DNA of 64,000 bases from NCBI GenBank assembly GCA_014529385.2, contig CM043968.1:30641513-30705512 (forward strand), written 5' to 3'. Both the position numbers and the translations under genes were made by a program. This document shows, one piece after another, positions 1 to 13,650 of the stretch. The notes below the pieces were generated by a model. The model was given only the letters and a program-made list of their open reading frames with translations. It had not been told where the DNA came from and did no database searches. Positions within the stretch are counted from its first letter, which is position 1. Every line of letters starts with the position of its first letter. The stretch comes from Adiantum capillus-veneris. Lineage: Eukaryota; Streptophyta; Polypodiopsida; Polypodiales; Pteridaceae.

Positions 1-39
1 TATATATATATATTAAAACAACATTCATAATCATTGTAG

Positions 40-235
40 ATGGCAATGTCATCAACTAACTTGGAGGAAAAGATTGCATGCTCGTGCACGCTCTGCAAGT
101 ATCAAATCATGCGCAAGCATAGGATATGTAATAAGCATGTGCACAAGTACGGAGAGTTTGCTAGAGAAACCGTACAGAATCTGCGATACGACTCCTACGG
201 AACGGGCATTGATTTCTACGACATAGCACCTACAT

Positions 236-293
<58 letters not shown>

Positions 294-3200
294 TTATGCG
301 TGAAGGTCCGACCAATATAGAGCCACGGATGGAAGCAGAAAAGGGCTTACAGACAGAAGACGACGGCATGGAGGAGATGTTGGATGCCTTCTTCCAGACA
401 AGCGAGGAGAACGCGAACGAAGCAGCACCAAAAGCCGTGCGCCTATCTCCTGAAGACATATTGAGGAAGTTGGCACGTCAACCAATCTATGAAGGCGCCA
501 AAATATATGTGCTTCGTACTTGTCTGGCATTTTTGAATCTTCAGTCAGTGTACGGGTGGTCAGATGCAAGCGTCATTGCTTTGTTTAGGTACGTAATTTA
601 CAAAAGAGATTTTTTGATTGCAACGGTGATGTGCTTGGAGAGCTTTTTAATTTAATGTGGCTTAAACAGGTTATTGCGGGAGCAACTTCTCCCGGCTGGC
701 AATGAAATGCCCCCCTCCAAGCCAGACGCAAAGCAACTTCTGACCTCAGTTGGCTTGGACTACAACAAGATTCATGCATGTCCAAATGATTGCATTCTTT
801 TTCGCAATGAATTTGCAGATTGTCTATCGTGTCCTAAGTACGGAGCAATGCGCTACAAACAAGATGCAGTTGGCGAGACAGTGCCAGCTAAAGTGTTGCG
901 GCATTTCCCTATTATTCCTAGGATAAAAAGCATGTTTCGTTGTGGTTCCATTGCAAAGTTGATCCGGTGGCATTCTACGAATAGATCCACTGACGCAACA
1001 TTTAGGGTGCCCGCTGATTGAAAGGCTTGGAGGCACATTGAAGATACATGGCCACATTTTAAGAGTGAACCACGCAATTTGCGTTTCGGCATGGCAATGG
1101 ATGGAGTCAATCCATTTGGCTTGAGAAGCTCGTCATGGAGCACTTGGCCTGTGTGCCTTATCAATTACAACCTCCTGCCATGGCTTGCCATCAAGAAGGG
1201 TCATTTGATATTAAGCTTGATTGTACCTGGTAAGTTCGAGGCAAAAAACATGGATGTTTATCTAGCTCCACTAGTTTACGAGCTCCAGGAGTTATGGCAT
1301 GGGATCGACATAGCAGATGCGGTTGAACCAGTAGGACAACAGCATGCAAGGATCCATGGACTTCTTATGTGGACTATGCATGATTGGCCAGGATACGGAG
1401 AAGCTTCTGGTAATGGTTATTGATTTACAAAATTCTCCCTATTCGCAAGCCCTTTGCCTTGGCCTGATTCATGCTTTAATATATGCAGGGCTAACAACTT
1501 CGGGATACAATGCATGTCCAATTTGCGGCCAGTCTTTGGATGTGCGCTATTCTGCCTCTCTTCAAAAGACAATTTATCAAGGCCACCACCGTTATCTTCC
1601 AGATGGCCATCACTTGCGCGAAGGTCAGCTTTGTCGCGTCGAATGTCTTCCTATGCATGTACAAGAGTGGCGTCGCCGATGGGAGCAACATGAGGGGCAA
1701 CCTGTTCCAGGAATGAAACGTTTGTCCATTCTCCATACGTTTCCGTACTGGGGTGATCTACTAATTAACCATTTGCTGCATCCAATGCATATATTCAAGA
1801 ATGTGGGAGAGCTCCTCTAGAAGACAATCATGGGAATGAAAGACAATCGAGCTTCACGAGATGATTTGCAGTCAGTTGGAAAGATGCCAGAGCTATGGCC
1901 TTTCACCAATGCAGCTGGCCAAACAAAACTTCCAAGAGCGCCATGGGTATTGCTAAAAAATGAAGAGCGACAAGTGAAAAGGGTGATTTCAGAGTTCAGG
2001 ACGCCAACAGAATATATGCGATGTCTCAAGACAGCATTCACCCATGACAATCAACTGTCAGGATTGAAATCGCACGACTGGCATAAGTTCTTGCAATTCA
2101 TTCTTCCAATTGCGATCAAGGGGTGTTTAACGGAGGAAGTGCGGACCTGCATATACAAGATTTCAGAGCTAGTGCGGTGGATCTCTTCCAAGGAGATACG
2201 GGAGGAATCTATTGCAGTCGCAAGGGCTAACTCCATTCAAGCAGTTTGCATGATTGAGAAGTATCTACCCACGAGCTGCCTAACTATCCAAATGCACTTG
2301 CTCGTCCATGTAGTAGATGAGGTTGCAATGGGGCAGGTACAGTCCACAGCCGTTGGATGTTCTTTCTAGAGCGGTTCATGAAAACACTTAAGGGAAAAAG
2401 CGCGTCCAGAGGGGAGCATGGCAGAAGGATGGCTGGTGCAAGAGTCTCTTGTATTGACGACCGAGTTTCTATTCGTTTTTGACCAAGAAATGCCTCGACT
2501 GTGGAGCGATGAGGAGGATGCAAGACTGGTGGGAGAGGAGCCGCAAGGGAAAGGGGTGCCGAAGAAAATGAACCTGGCCATGCGAGAAAAGATCATGAAG
2601 TTCTGTATACTAAATTCAGCGCCAATGCAAAAATGGCTTGAAAGGTACGAAGAAGAGAAAGAGAGACGCAATAGGGAGCGACAGGATTTCAGGCGAAGTC
2701 GAACGACTAGAGGCTTACTCTTGCCAGACTATCTCACTCCTCTACCTGAATTCCCTACAATGGCATGGTTGGACAAGACAGTGAGAGCAGCTCGACAGAT
2801 CCGACAACCCATATCTCTAGAAGAGGAAGAGCTGGCTATTGGATGTGACTGGAAGTATCATACATACATGGCACTATGGTCGCATGGAAAGCATTTCAGA
2901 ACACAACAAATTGACAGCAGAAGAAACATGTTTGACAGTGGGGTAATGGTTAGTTTCATGCAAAAGAGAAGGGCCAGTGCTAGAGACACGAATGAAAGCA
3001 CTAGCAACCTGGATTACTGTGGTCTGGTGTCAGATATCCTGAAAGTAAGCTTCAGGCGGTTTGAGATGTTTTTGTTGGATGTGAAGTGGTTCAAGGTGAT
3101 TACTTCCGGTCGCAATGCAACGGTACGCAAAGATGGAAACAAACTTGTGCAAATAGATTCTACAAAGATTTGGACAGATGCGAGCGACACATTTGCTCTC

Positions 3201-3563
3201 CCCGAACATTGCAAGCAAGTGGTCTTTGTACTGGACTCTCAAGAGAGACAATGGTGGTTTGTGGTTCAGGTTGCTCCAAGAAATAAACAAGTATTTGAAG
3301 GGCAAGATCTCCTAGAGGAAATTCAGTCAGACGACGTCCATACTACTGTGATATTAGATGAGATGGACGAAGGTATGGCAAAGGAAGCTGACATATATAC
3401 GAGGGATGACGCAGATGAGCCAGAATTGATACTTGTAGATGAAGATGCAATGGATGAAGACAATCTGCCAGAACGAGTTGGGGCAGAGTTATGTTTGCAA
3501 TTAGAGATAGACGATGATACGGTGCAAGATCTTATCGATGATGCCTCACTCGTCGAGGCCTAG
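40..3563 (+). pseudogene. Tnp2-type CACTA transposase with DUF4218 and DUF4216 domains, disabled
   Basis: Domains appear in the usual order. A transposase-associated Cys/His domain lies at 40-240 (CSCTLCKYQ). The Tnp2 core runs from about 670 to 1820 and includes CPNDCILFRNEFADCLSCP, MAMDGVNPFG, STWPVCLINYNLLPW, MDVYLAPLVYELQELW and a zinc-type CPICG. DUF4218 is at 2050-2300 (HDWHKFLQFILPIAIKGCL) and DUF4216 at 3020-3290 (FEMFLLDVKWFKV). Two GT-AG introns keep frame: 589-669 and 1410-1488. Breaks: TGA at 1019-1021, TAG at 1818-1820 replacing an expected Trp codon, two frame changes between about 2335 and 2400, and a (GA)n expansion at 238-292 that shifts frame. The reading frame from 2418 to 3563 (381 codons) is open and ends in an acidic tail. 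Confidence 0.87.
238..292. repeat. (GA)n microsatellite inside transposase coding region
   Basis: About 27 GA units lie between the first transposase domain and the downstream acidic segment. The upstream frame reads through it as Glu-Arg repeats and then stops, while the next domain continues in another frame. The expansion therefore probably broke the gene. Confidence 0.9.
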
Positions 3564-3670
3564 TCCTGTAAGTGTTTGTGTGAAGACGTTGATTTAAAAT
3601 TAAGCTTAAAGTTAATTTAAACAATTGTGTTCTGATGCTTTATTTTACTTTCTTTGTGCAGGACTTTAGT

Positions 3671-4800
3671 ATGGCAGACCAGATTCCAGATCCCGCTTCC
3701 ATGAGTGCAAATGCATTCATGGGCTTCCTTACACGGATGACGCCTGCTCAGATGGCAGAGGCTTCTCACTACTGGGTAGCCAGAGGCACGGGTACTACAC
3801 CTCCGGGCTTCACACCAGAGGGTTCGACGTCTAGGGGGGGACGCCTACGGGGGGGAGGACGCCTATGGGTATGACACCTGCTTCTCCCATCACGGCCGCT
3901 TCGACACCTAGGGGTGGGACAAAAGCGGGTACGTCCTCATCTCCGCAGCACAGGCGCACTCGCCAATCTCGGCGATCGTCAGGTGGAGGTGGTGGTTGCT
4001 GTGGAGGAGGGTCCACAGATGCTTCGACCCCTCCTCGCTTACAACCCTTGTCCTACCCAGGCACACCTCACGACACACCTATTGGCACACCTCGGACACC
4101 TTGGGGGGCACACGATCCTAGTGCCTCCAAGCTCTATACTGTACAGGCAGATGGTTCTGTTGACATGGATAGAGTCGGGACTGAGATGCGACAGCGGATT
4201 CGCCAGCTCGCGGAGCTGCAGTTTTCGACCAGCCTTCTGACGTCTTGGGGTGATCAGGATGGGGACAAAGTCAATTACATAGTGGAGACCATCCTGAGAG
4301 AGTACCAGCCTGCTCCGGGTTCTTCCGTTCTTCCGAGGAGGTGGATCAAGGGTGTTGCATGGGACACCGTGAAACATCGACGAAATGCAGCTCGGAAGGC
4401 TTTCAGGATCGGCTTGCCGAAGCCTTCGGGCATCCCACACGAGACGTGGCTGCAAATCAGGGAGGATGAGCGGACAGCGGACACACGGTTCAGACAGCAG
4501 CGTGAGGCCGCGCAGGTACGACAGATGACTAGGGGAACATCTCATCTTGGCAGCGGGGGCTTCGACACCTTTTGCTATGACTTTGTGAGTTTCTAATCCA
4601 ATCTTAACTATGGCGTTTTTTAAAACGCGATAAATCATGTATTCTTATTACTTTGATTTTTGTATAAACGCAGAATCTTGCGATGCATCGAGCTCCGACA
4701 CCCTAGGAGGAGTCAAATGGATATCGCAGAGGTATCTATGAAGTACTGAATGATCTTGAAGCTTCAAGAGAGCCTGTAGACTGGGAGGCCTTACACTCTC
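3671..4800 (+). pseudogene. TNPA-like second CACTA gene (plant Transposase_24-type)
   Basis: The frame opens after a splice-acceptor-like TTTGTGCAG and starts MADQIPDPASMSAN. A Thr/Pro/Gly-rich stretch follows, then a basic region with RWIKGVAWDTVKHRRNAARK and IPHETWLQIREDERT, ending in a Gly-rich block (HLGSGGFDTF). This pattern matches plant Ptta/En/Spm accessory proteins that bind subterminal repeats. A one-base indel in the G-run near 3833-3840 separates the N-terminal frame from the main frame (3865-4596). A GT donor at 4588 and an acceptor near 4672 lead to a short last exon (REPVDWEALHS), which holds an in-frame TAG. Family assignment rests on position and general character, so it is moderate. 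Confidence 0.6.
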
Positions 4801-4809
4801 GTTGATCGC

Positions 4810-5530
4810 TTGAGGTGAGACGTTAATATGTGTGAGTTGGTTTAATTAAGTAAGTATATGTGAAGTAATATCAATACTAATTTTGTGAGTTGTCCTATGT
4901 GCAGGTTGCGACGCCTAGTCATTAGTGGACCGGATTTCATATATATGCTTTGTGAGACACAGACACGCTTCTGTGTCTCTTTTTTGTACAGACAGTTATT
5001 GTTTCCCTTGTGGTTATGATTATTGTCATTGTCATTGTATAGACATGGTTATTTCTCATATTCTTGTATAGACATAGTTATGGTTCAGGTTTTGTTAATG
5101 GTTATGTTTAACTTTCTGTTTATGCTTATGGTTATTGTTAATTTTGTTTATGGTTATGGTTATCTGCATTATGGTTATGCTTTTAAGTTATGGTTATGGT
5201 TTGTTATGGTTCGTTATGGTTATGCCTTTAAGTTATGATTATGGTTCGTTATGGTTATGCTTTTCAGTTGGTACGATACTTGTCTTTCATTGGCCTTAAA
5301 TCTCATGTGAGATCCTACATGGATAGCATGTAGGAGGCGTATACATGATATGGTTTTTTTTTTAAAGTTTATGTAAAAACAAAGGGAACTCTGCCGAAAT
5401 TTATGCGTGCGGGAGCATGGTTGATTTTGGTGATGCTCGCTTTCTTGGGCAGAGGGCAGGAAGTCTGGCTGTGGCTGTTTCCATCTTTTAACTGGACACA
5501 GGCTAGGCTACCTGCCCTCTGCCCAAGAAA
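4810..5530. other. Noncoding right flank of CACTA, degenerate GTTATGG repeats
   Basis: No reading frame of interest is present. From about 5010 to 5275 the DNA is an irregular tandem array of GGTTATGGTTATG-like units with no constant period. It is T-rich and lies between the TNPA-like gene and the subterminal motif cluster. Confidence 0.6.
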
Positions 5531-5542
5531 AAAAAATTTTGT

Positions 5543-5709
5543 TATGGTCATCGCTATCTGCGTCGCTATACGCGTCGCTATCTGCGTCTATATCTATGTC
5601 TATATCTGCGTCGCAAATAGCGGCAGGTTCACACGGACACGGATATCGACACACATAGCGACGCAGTGCGTCGATATCTACGTCGATGACACCTTTTTTT
5701 GTCGTAGTG
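5543..5709. repeat. CACTA subterminal repeats and right terminal inverted repeat
   Basis: Units of the form GCGTCGCTAT and their complement ATAGCGACGC occur at least seven times between 5545 and 5690, followed by the CACTA end at 5701-5709. In En/Spm elements such subterminal motifs bind the TNPA-type protein. The same motif family recurs near both ends of the CACTA element at 23463-27861. Confidence 0.8.
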
Positions 5710-7591
<1,882 letters not shown>

Positions 7592-8940
7592 TTAACACTA
7601 GAATGGTAACCTAACAGGACATAAAAGTGTCCTTTCAGGGTTTTGGGAAAATTTTCCAAAACCATAGTAGATCCACTCATTTTGAAAATCCCTTTCATGA
7701 TCATGAGCTTATAGTTCAATAACTACTACATATGGAAAAAATGAGAAACTTGTTCATCCCTTGGTCACTACAAGCCTCCAAAGTTGATGGACCAGTGCAT
7801 TTTGCCCAAAACAGCAATTTCTTACAGTTGATTGCATATAAATAAGAGTGGAGATTTTTGTAGGACATGAGATAAAATGCCCCGTTAACTTCAATGGGTT
7901 GGTGACCAAAACATATGGTTGCTTTTACCTCACTAATTTTTTTTTTGGCAAAAAAAATAGGTACAAAAAAGTTGCATTTTTGTCATTCTGTGGGCCTATC
8001 ATCAAAGTTTCTATAGTCACGCTCAATATAGATACTATATACATGTTTTCTTAGTTCCCTTTGGGCCTCTGGATTCAAAAGGAGCCATGGAGCATGTCAA
8101 AAGGATAATGGATCTCTTACAATTAGAACCTTGGGGGCAATGATAAAGTGCTAAATACAGCAAACATGAAAAAACTAGGTTTAGCATTATGACCTCTAGA
8201 AACCCATAGAAACTACTCAATATCTAGCCAAGTTTGTAGTCTATGATTAGATATGGTCACTACCTACAAAATACACACAATTGGCCTAAGAAACTAGCAA
8301 TATTGAGAAAGTTATACTTGCTACTCTAAAATGTATCGTATTCTTCAGCAATCAAAAAACTCAACCATCATCATATACTATACTATATAGCATATTAGGT
8401 CCTCCAAAACTCAAGGAAGATTAGCTTTATGTTATACATTACACTTACACAATCAAAATGGAATTTGGATATCAAGAAAGCCACCAAAAAAATCATAAAA
8501 GTGCTAATTTTGGCCAAAAAACAAGATTATGCAATTCTTGTAAATTGGTCATAACTTTCAATTTTAACACTTAGCTCTCCCTACATGCATCAAACATGTT
8601 GAGAACTATGAAGGCCTAACCTCTAGCCATCTAAACCTCACAAACATGAAGTTTAGAGTGGTATAGTTGCCAAGAATTGAAAAAAAGCCAAAAACAAGGC
8701 CCGTTTTTTCACACAATTTAGGTTCAAAAATATTGTGCAAGAGTAAGGTTAATAGTGAGATCGATACTCAAAAAAAATTCTAAGTTTTTTTCAGCTCATA
8801 AGGCAACTTTGTGGATATATAGCACCTAGAAATTCATTTTCATACTCTTCAAATAATTCAAGCAAAATGGTCACTTAACAGGACACAAAAGTGTCAGTGT
8901 CCAAGGACATAAAAGTGTCCTGTTATCATTCTAGTGTTAA
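7592..8940. mobile_element. Non-autonomous inverted-repeat element flanked by TTAA
   Basis: CACTAGAATG at 7596-7605 is matched by its exact complement CATTCTAGTG at 8927-8936, and both are bordered by TTAA (7592-7595 and 8937-8940). The similarity extends inward imperfectly (CACTAGAATGGTAAC against CACTAGAATGATAAC). Both ends then carry copies of the near-palindrome GGACATAAAAGTGTCC (7616 region and 8904-8920; a GGACACAAAAGTGTC variant lies at 8881). The 1341-bp interior is AT-rich and encodes nothing recognisable. A TTAA target is typical of piggyBac-type transposons; that affiliation is inference. Confidence 0.7.
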
Positions 8941-9470
8941 GAGGACATTTTGAGCACTTGAAGGTAGCATTAAGTCCATTAATGGCATGAATGAGCAACC
9001 CAGCTTCACATTTATTACGGATTCTCTTCCATGCTAACTTTGGCTTGTGGGGGTTTACTATGTCAATACTGTGCAAGTTTGGTAGATATTGTTGAGCATC
9101 ACTTTTAGTGGATGACATTGGAAATTCACTCTTGTCATACATTTTCTTTGATTCCTTCAATAGAGAAGACCTAGTAATCAAAATTTAACTCCAACTTCTA
9201 TTGAGCAAAATGTATGCTAGGAATATTTTTTTTTGCCAATGCTTCGATTAGGTTTAGAACAGAATAAGTAAATGTACAAATGATTGTGATAATAGTATCA
9301 CAAAGAATCAATACATGTAGTTACAAATGAATGGTAATTTTATTACAAAAGAATTAAGATATAGAATGAATTTGTGCCTCAATGCTAGGAGCACAATAAA
9401 TAAATGAATCACCCATACCACAAACTTTTTTTACCTTCTATGCTCAAGACTTGAAAGATTGAAGGACTTC
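8941..9470. other. 3' flank of the GRAS gene; short unrecognised minus-strand frame
   Basis: A minus-strand frame from about 9181 to 8941 contains LAWKRIRNKCEAGLLIHAIN and a CSKC pair, and is cut by the right end of the TTAA element. No family was recognised. Nearer the GRAS stop codon the DNA is AT-rich. A minus-strand AATAAA (plus TTTATT near 9338) could serve as a polyadenylation signal, about 130 nt past the stop. Confidence 0.35.
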
Positions 9471-10637
9471 TCAACGCCATGTTGATGCTCCGAGTATGAG
9501 ACGATCTTGCCAACCTAGTTGAAGGGCCCCTTTATTCTCCTTGAGCATGTATCCATTACATGGATAGAGATCAAGCAAAATCTTGGATTGATTGATAGCA
9601 TTTGCACTAAAAGAAACACTTTGATATCCAATTGTCTTCATAATGTGCCTCCATTTGTCAAGCCTCTCGTGGCGCTTTACTCTTTCCACATCTTCACAAG
9701 CCACAATGTTGACAATCTCTTGTGCAAATACAAGCATCTCTACCTTTGCACGATCGGGGCTCTGTTGCGGGAGAGTGGCATCAAGTGAGTCAAAAATAGC
9801 AGAATAGTAATGCAAGGCATCCAAGAACCTACTCAAAAAGAAGGGACCATTGTGGCTTGCTTCTTGCTCCACTAGGGTGAAGATGCTTGGAGCTTGATTG
9901 AGGAGCATGTGCAAAAGGTTAGGAAGTGACTTTTTGGAAGGAGGGAGAGAAAGGAGAGGATGCAAACAATTGATTGCATTGATTGCAAGAGCCTCTCCCA
10001 CTCTTCTTTGGAGCATGTGAGCCTTCACATCCTCTAACCTTTCTCCAATGGCTTGAAACTCAAAGGGCACATTTAAAGCCTCTGCAAGCTCGCTGAGTCG
10101 CTTGCCGGTATCTTGGACGACCTCCAAGGGAGTACCCACTCCTGTTATCCTCAAATGTGGAGCACCTCCAGGCCTTGCAGCTAGGGCTTGTATGAAAGCT
10201 GGCCACTGGTACCCTTGCACTATGTCCAAATCGACAATGTGAACCCGCCCTTCTCCCTCCAAGGCCTCAAAGATGGCTTGATTGCATGTGAAGTGGGCAA
10301 ATTTAATGTAAGGGCAAGCTTGGTATAGCACTTGGTAGGCTTCCATGACGTCCTCTAGAGGATTTGGGTTGAAGAAGGGATTTATGAGGGCTGCGTATGA
10401 ACGGCCTCCTGTATGTGTGAGCCTGGCATGGAGCGCTTCTGCAAAGTAGGCAGCGACTCGCTGCATGGAGGAGCCTGTCTTGGAGACTAAGGGATGAAGC
10501 TGGATGAGGAGGGCGATGGCGGCCTGCTGGTCTCCCTTTGCAACAGCTTCTGCGCAGGCAAGAAGCATGTGAACGAGACCCAATCCGCGCTCCACTTCTT
10601 GCTTTCTCTGCAAATATAAGCGTGTCAATGATGAAGG

Positions 10638-10689
<52 letters not shown>

Positions 10690-11534
10690 GCACACACACA
10701 ACCTACCTTTTGGATTGATGTCATATTCTGATCAGGAGGCTGGCTATATATTGTGTGTTGCTGCCCAAATCTTGTGGGATCTTCGCTGTACGACTTGAGA
10801 AAGCTATGGTCTGCACCTGCAGTGACGGGCTGCTGGTTGTGCACTGATGATAGCGAGGTATTGCTATTAAGCTTGTAAGAGTGATGATGGGTTAGCGGTT
10901 GCTGCTGCAAGGCGATGCTAGTCGTACCTAGAGAAGGCCAGCTAAATGCAGCAGAGGCCGGAGGGTATGTCAGCTGAGGCGCGCTGCACACTTTCTGAAT
11001 GACGGTCGGCTTCACCAGTCCAGCGAAGCCGCCGCTTGACCGGGTATAGCAGGTTGGAGGAAAGCTATAAGCGCCAGCGATCGGCTGGTGGCGGCGATCG
11101 TTAGAGCGGAGATCGGCGCAGCTGAATGACCGGCTATACGCAGCTAGCGGGTCCGGTTCCATTTCAGCGGCGCCGCTAATTTCGGAGCTGGAAACGGGAT
11201 CCTGCATGCTAAAATTTACTGGGCTGTCCCGATCATCCACATAGAGCTGCTGATCAGATTGAGCAGAGAAGGAGAGCTGTTCTTGCAGGCGAAAGCCAGT
11301 ATGATCAGCCGCTAGTTTATCGCCGCCGCCGCCAAAATATAGGGACGAAGTAGCGGGCCCTTGGGAGGAGGCAGCGGGAGAGGGGGGAGGCAAGTCAAAA
11401 AGCTCTTGAATCATGTCGAGCCAGAGAGAGGGGTCACCTTCTTCATCGGCGGCGCAGGAAGAGGAGGAAGAGCTGCTACAAGCTCTGCTAAATTTGGAGG
11501 AGCCAGCTTGTTCCTCTTCATTGTCCACCTCCAT
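9471..11534 (-). CDS. GRAS-family transcription factor, two exons
   Basis: Exon 1 is 11534-10707 and exon 2 is 10607-9471, joined in phase 0, giving 654 residues. The intron (10706-10608) has donor AAAAG/GTAGGT and acceptor TTTGCAG/AGAAAG. Residues 1-276 are a Ser/Gln-rich, disordered N-terminus. The GRAS domain starts near residue 285 with leucine-rich region I, which holds LLACAEAV (an LxCxE motif at 292-296). Next come the VHIID-type motif [20 protein letters not shown], leucine-rich region II, a PFYRE-type region ([16 protein letters not shown]) and a C-terminal SAW motif ending [15 protein letters not shown]. All canonical blocks are present and the frame is intact. The methionine at 11534 is the first ATG; the frame extends upstream only through GA-rich leader. 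Spacing resembles SCARECROW/SCL-type proteins, but the subfamily cannot be fixed by eye. Expected role: nuclear transcriptional regulator. Confidence 0.93.
10608..10706 (-). other. GRAS intron filled by a (GA)n/(GT)n microsatellite
   Basis: The 99-nt intron consists largely of GA repeats on the coding strand (plus-strand CT run at about 10641-10687) preceded by a short GT run. Donor and acceptor dinucleotides are canonical. Length changes in the repeat would alter a very short intron. Confidence 0.85.
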
Positions 11535-12010
11535 CTCTCTCTCTCTCGGCAACCCCTCCTCCCTCTCTTTCTCCCTCTGTGTATCGTCTTTCTCGCCTCA
11601 GCTTCCGGGCACCTGCATGCCTTTGCCCCCTGCGCTGTTGTTATTACTCTACAAAGCAATAATGCCTGGCTAGAATGAGAAGGGAGGCCGGAAAGGCCGG
11701 CTATCTGTATGTGTAATTAGAGAGAGAGAGAGAGAGAGAGAGATGTGTGTAATTAGTGAGAGAGAGAGATGATCAGAGAGAGAAGCGACAACGCGTTTTC
11801 TCGATTTAACGTACATGGTAGATTCAAGCCGGCGCATGCAAAACATTCCCGCAGATTATTCCATCCATTGGCTCTTATGACCACCTTAATTTGCTCACCT
11901 AGTTCGTCAACATTCCCATCCTTTTCATCTCTCATTCCTTCCTTCTATTTACAAAGTTCTAGCCCACGGGGTACGTAGCTGAATCGTTTTATCTTTTATA
12001 TTTCCTAATA
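11535..12010 (-). promoter_or_regulatory. Probable 5' leader and proximal promoter of the GRAS gene
   Basis: On the coding strand this region carries GA/CT runs at 11535-11550, 11720-11745 and 11757-11769, typical of plant 5' leaders. A TATA-like AATATAAAAG on the minus strand lies near 11990-12000, about 460 nt before the start codon. No transcript evidence is available, so the assignment is positional. Confidence 0.35.
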
Positions 12011-12204
12011 CGACATGCTTGTCAATATCAATAATTATCAATAAGCTTAGTACTTTCTAGCGAATTCATCTAACGTGTACATGTGTCCCTATGTGGGGTC
12101 AAGCGGTTTATTTGTCCAAATTTGAATAACATTAAGCAGAAGGTGCAGGCTTCTTCCAAGTTCACACACACACACTCTCACTCTGTGCACACACACCATA
12201 GATA

Positions 12205-12243
<39 letters not shown>

Positions 12244-12940
12244 TGCACATGACATACCATAAATAGATACATACTATGAGAAGATGATTCCTTTACTAAG
12301 GTGTATTTCCAAGGAAGAGAGGAGAGATAAAGGACAAGAATAGAGGGAGCATCGTGCATATTTTTTCATGCGCAATGTTACTATAGTGCTCACACTCACA
12401 TTATTTCTATGGCTATATTTGCAAGTACTTTGAGAAAAAAAAGGGGGATGCATGCGACATTCTTAATCCTAGGAGTTTTTTCTTTGTATGGTACGTCCTA
12501 GAGTCTCCATTGTATGAGGAGGTATGATTTTTCTTTGATGCACACCCAATTAGAAATAAGCATGCAACTCCCGGGATCCACTCTATAGTTATGGTGGATG
12601 AGCTAATAATCCATTCATAATTCAAGCATACTAAAAAATAATTAGTAACACAACTTGTCAATAATATATTGAGAATGTACCCAATGGTCAAGATAAAGTA
12701 GAAATCACATAGGTTGAACAAGAACAAAGTGATTATGGGGGATATATCTGTTTTATAGCTAGCCTTTGGACTTGATGTGAGACATGATTGGAAAGTTGGA
12801 TTGCGGGCTTAAATTGCTCCTAGTCTGGCATAGTATTTATTAAGGTAGACGATGAGGGAGAAGTCCCATGAGCATAGTAAATCTTGTGGAATCACAATGA
12901 GATTTGAGATAAGGACATTGAATTCTTTCACTATAAAAAT
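12011..12940. other. Intergenic AT-rich DNA with (CT)n microsatellite
   Basis: A (CT)n run at 12206-12240 is preceded by short CA runs. No gene or repeat structure was recognised. Confidence 0.6.
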
Positions 12941-13430
12941 AAGGGTCTTGCATCAATAAAAAGTGCTCTTAATCAAAAGTAGAAAAGAAGAAGGAAAAGT
13001 GTGAGTATGGGAAGAAAGGAGACAAGGGCAAGACTAAGATAGAGGAAATCAATGCTATCATTTGCAATGAATATAGTCTATTTGCCTCTTCTCTACATGT
13101 ATGTTTCTTGAGGAGTTTACATGGCTCATACCCTTAAGATTGGACCTTGGATTTTGGTGTATCCTTCTATAATACTTATAATAGAGAATGGATCTCTACC
13201 TTTGATGCTAGCCGCAAACATGGATGTGTAAATCTGGGTGCAAGGTCCAAACTAAGAGGCTGGGGTGACTTGAAAGTTAGACCTTCCTCCGTACTTGGCC
13301 TCTGTTGATGACACCTTGCTCGATTTAGAGAACCAAGGGTAAGAGCAATAGAAGTAAGGTCTCTATCCTTGATAGCTAATAACCTAAAGGTTATGATGGA
13401 AATCAACATCCTATAATAATCCTTGGGGAA
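12940..13430 (+). pseudogene. Degenerate Ty1/copia gag-protease remnant
   Basis: A basic Lys/Glu-rich stretch (12975-13060) is followed by DWTLDFGVSFYNTYNREW and HGCVNLG (about 13137-13235). This matches the copia aspartic-protease entry region, normally WIIDSGASxHVTPxREW, with the catalytic DSG replaced by DFG. Stops and frame changes surround it, and no reverse transcriptase follows. It is an old isolated fragment. Confidence 0.55.
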
Positions 13431-13439
13431 TGAACCTCT

Positions 13440-13650
13440 GAAAATGTAAGTGTAGTACCTAAGTTCAAATAGGATTACATCTACAAAAGGGGGTCTTTAT
13501 TGCATTTTACAAAAAAAAAACCCATAATTTTCTTAAGGAAAAGGGATCAATTTATTACCTTATAGCTAGCATGTAATTAAGGGTTCTTGCATACCCTTTA
13601 AATGCATGTGATATAGATGATTCTTATAGGTAAGCCGCCTTGAGGTAACA
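13440..13650. repeat. Diverged copy of a dispersed noncoding repeat
   Basis: The order of blocks (CTAAGTTCAAAT, an A/T-rich core, ATTTATTACCTTA, TACCCTTTAAATGCATGTGA) parallels 30450-30650. Similarity is patchy and edges are unclear. Confidence 0.4.

Larger units (their letters stand above)
1..5709 (+). mobile_element. CACTA (En/Spm-type) DNA transposon, left end outside window
   Basis: The right terminus is GTCGTAGTG at 5701-5709, which reads CACTACGACAAAAAAAGG on the other strand, a classical CACTA end. Inside are a Tnp2-type transposase with its accessory domains (40-3563), a second TNPA-like gene (3671-4800) and AT-rich subterminal DNA with repeated GCGTCGCTAT-like motifs. This order is the standard gene order of plant CACTA elements. 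The left terminus lies before base 1, so the 3-bp target duplication cannot be tested (the base triplet after the right end is TGC). Both genes carry disabling mutations, so this copy is non-autonomous. Confidence 0.88.

Noticed and set aside
239-292. Arg-Glu or Ser-Leu repeat proteins from GA/CT tracts (also at 6220, 10660, 16110, 24500, 31150, 44940, 50330)
   Set aside because: They are translations of dinucleotide repeats in whichever frame lacks stops; no real gene is indicated except where flanking domains were seen.
5010-5275. Telomere-like GGTTATG repeats
   Set aside because: The unit is not the plant TTTAGGG type, is irregular, and lies inside a CACTA element.
11361-11678. Plus-strand frames opposite the GRAS exon 1
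   Set aside because: Antisense shadows of a Ser/Glu-rich coding exon, with no domain.
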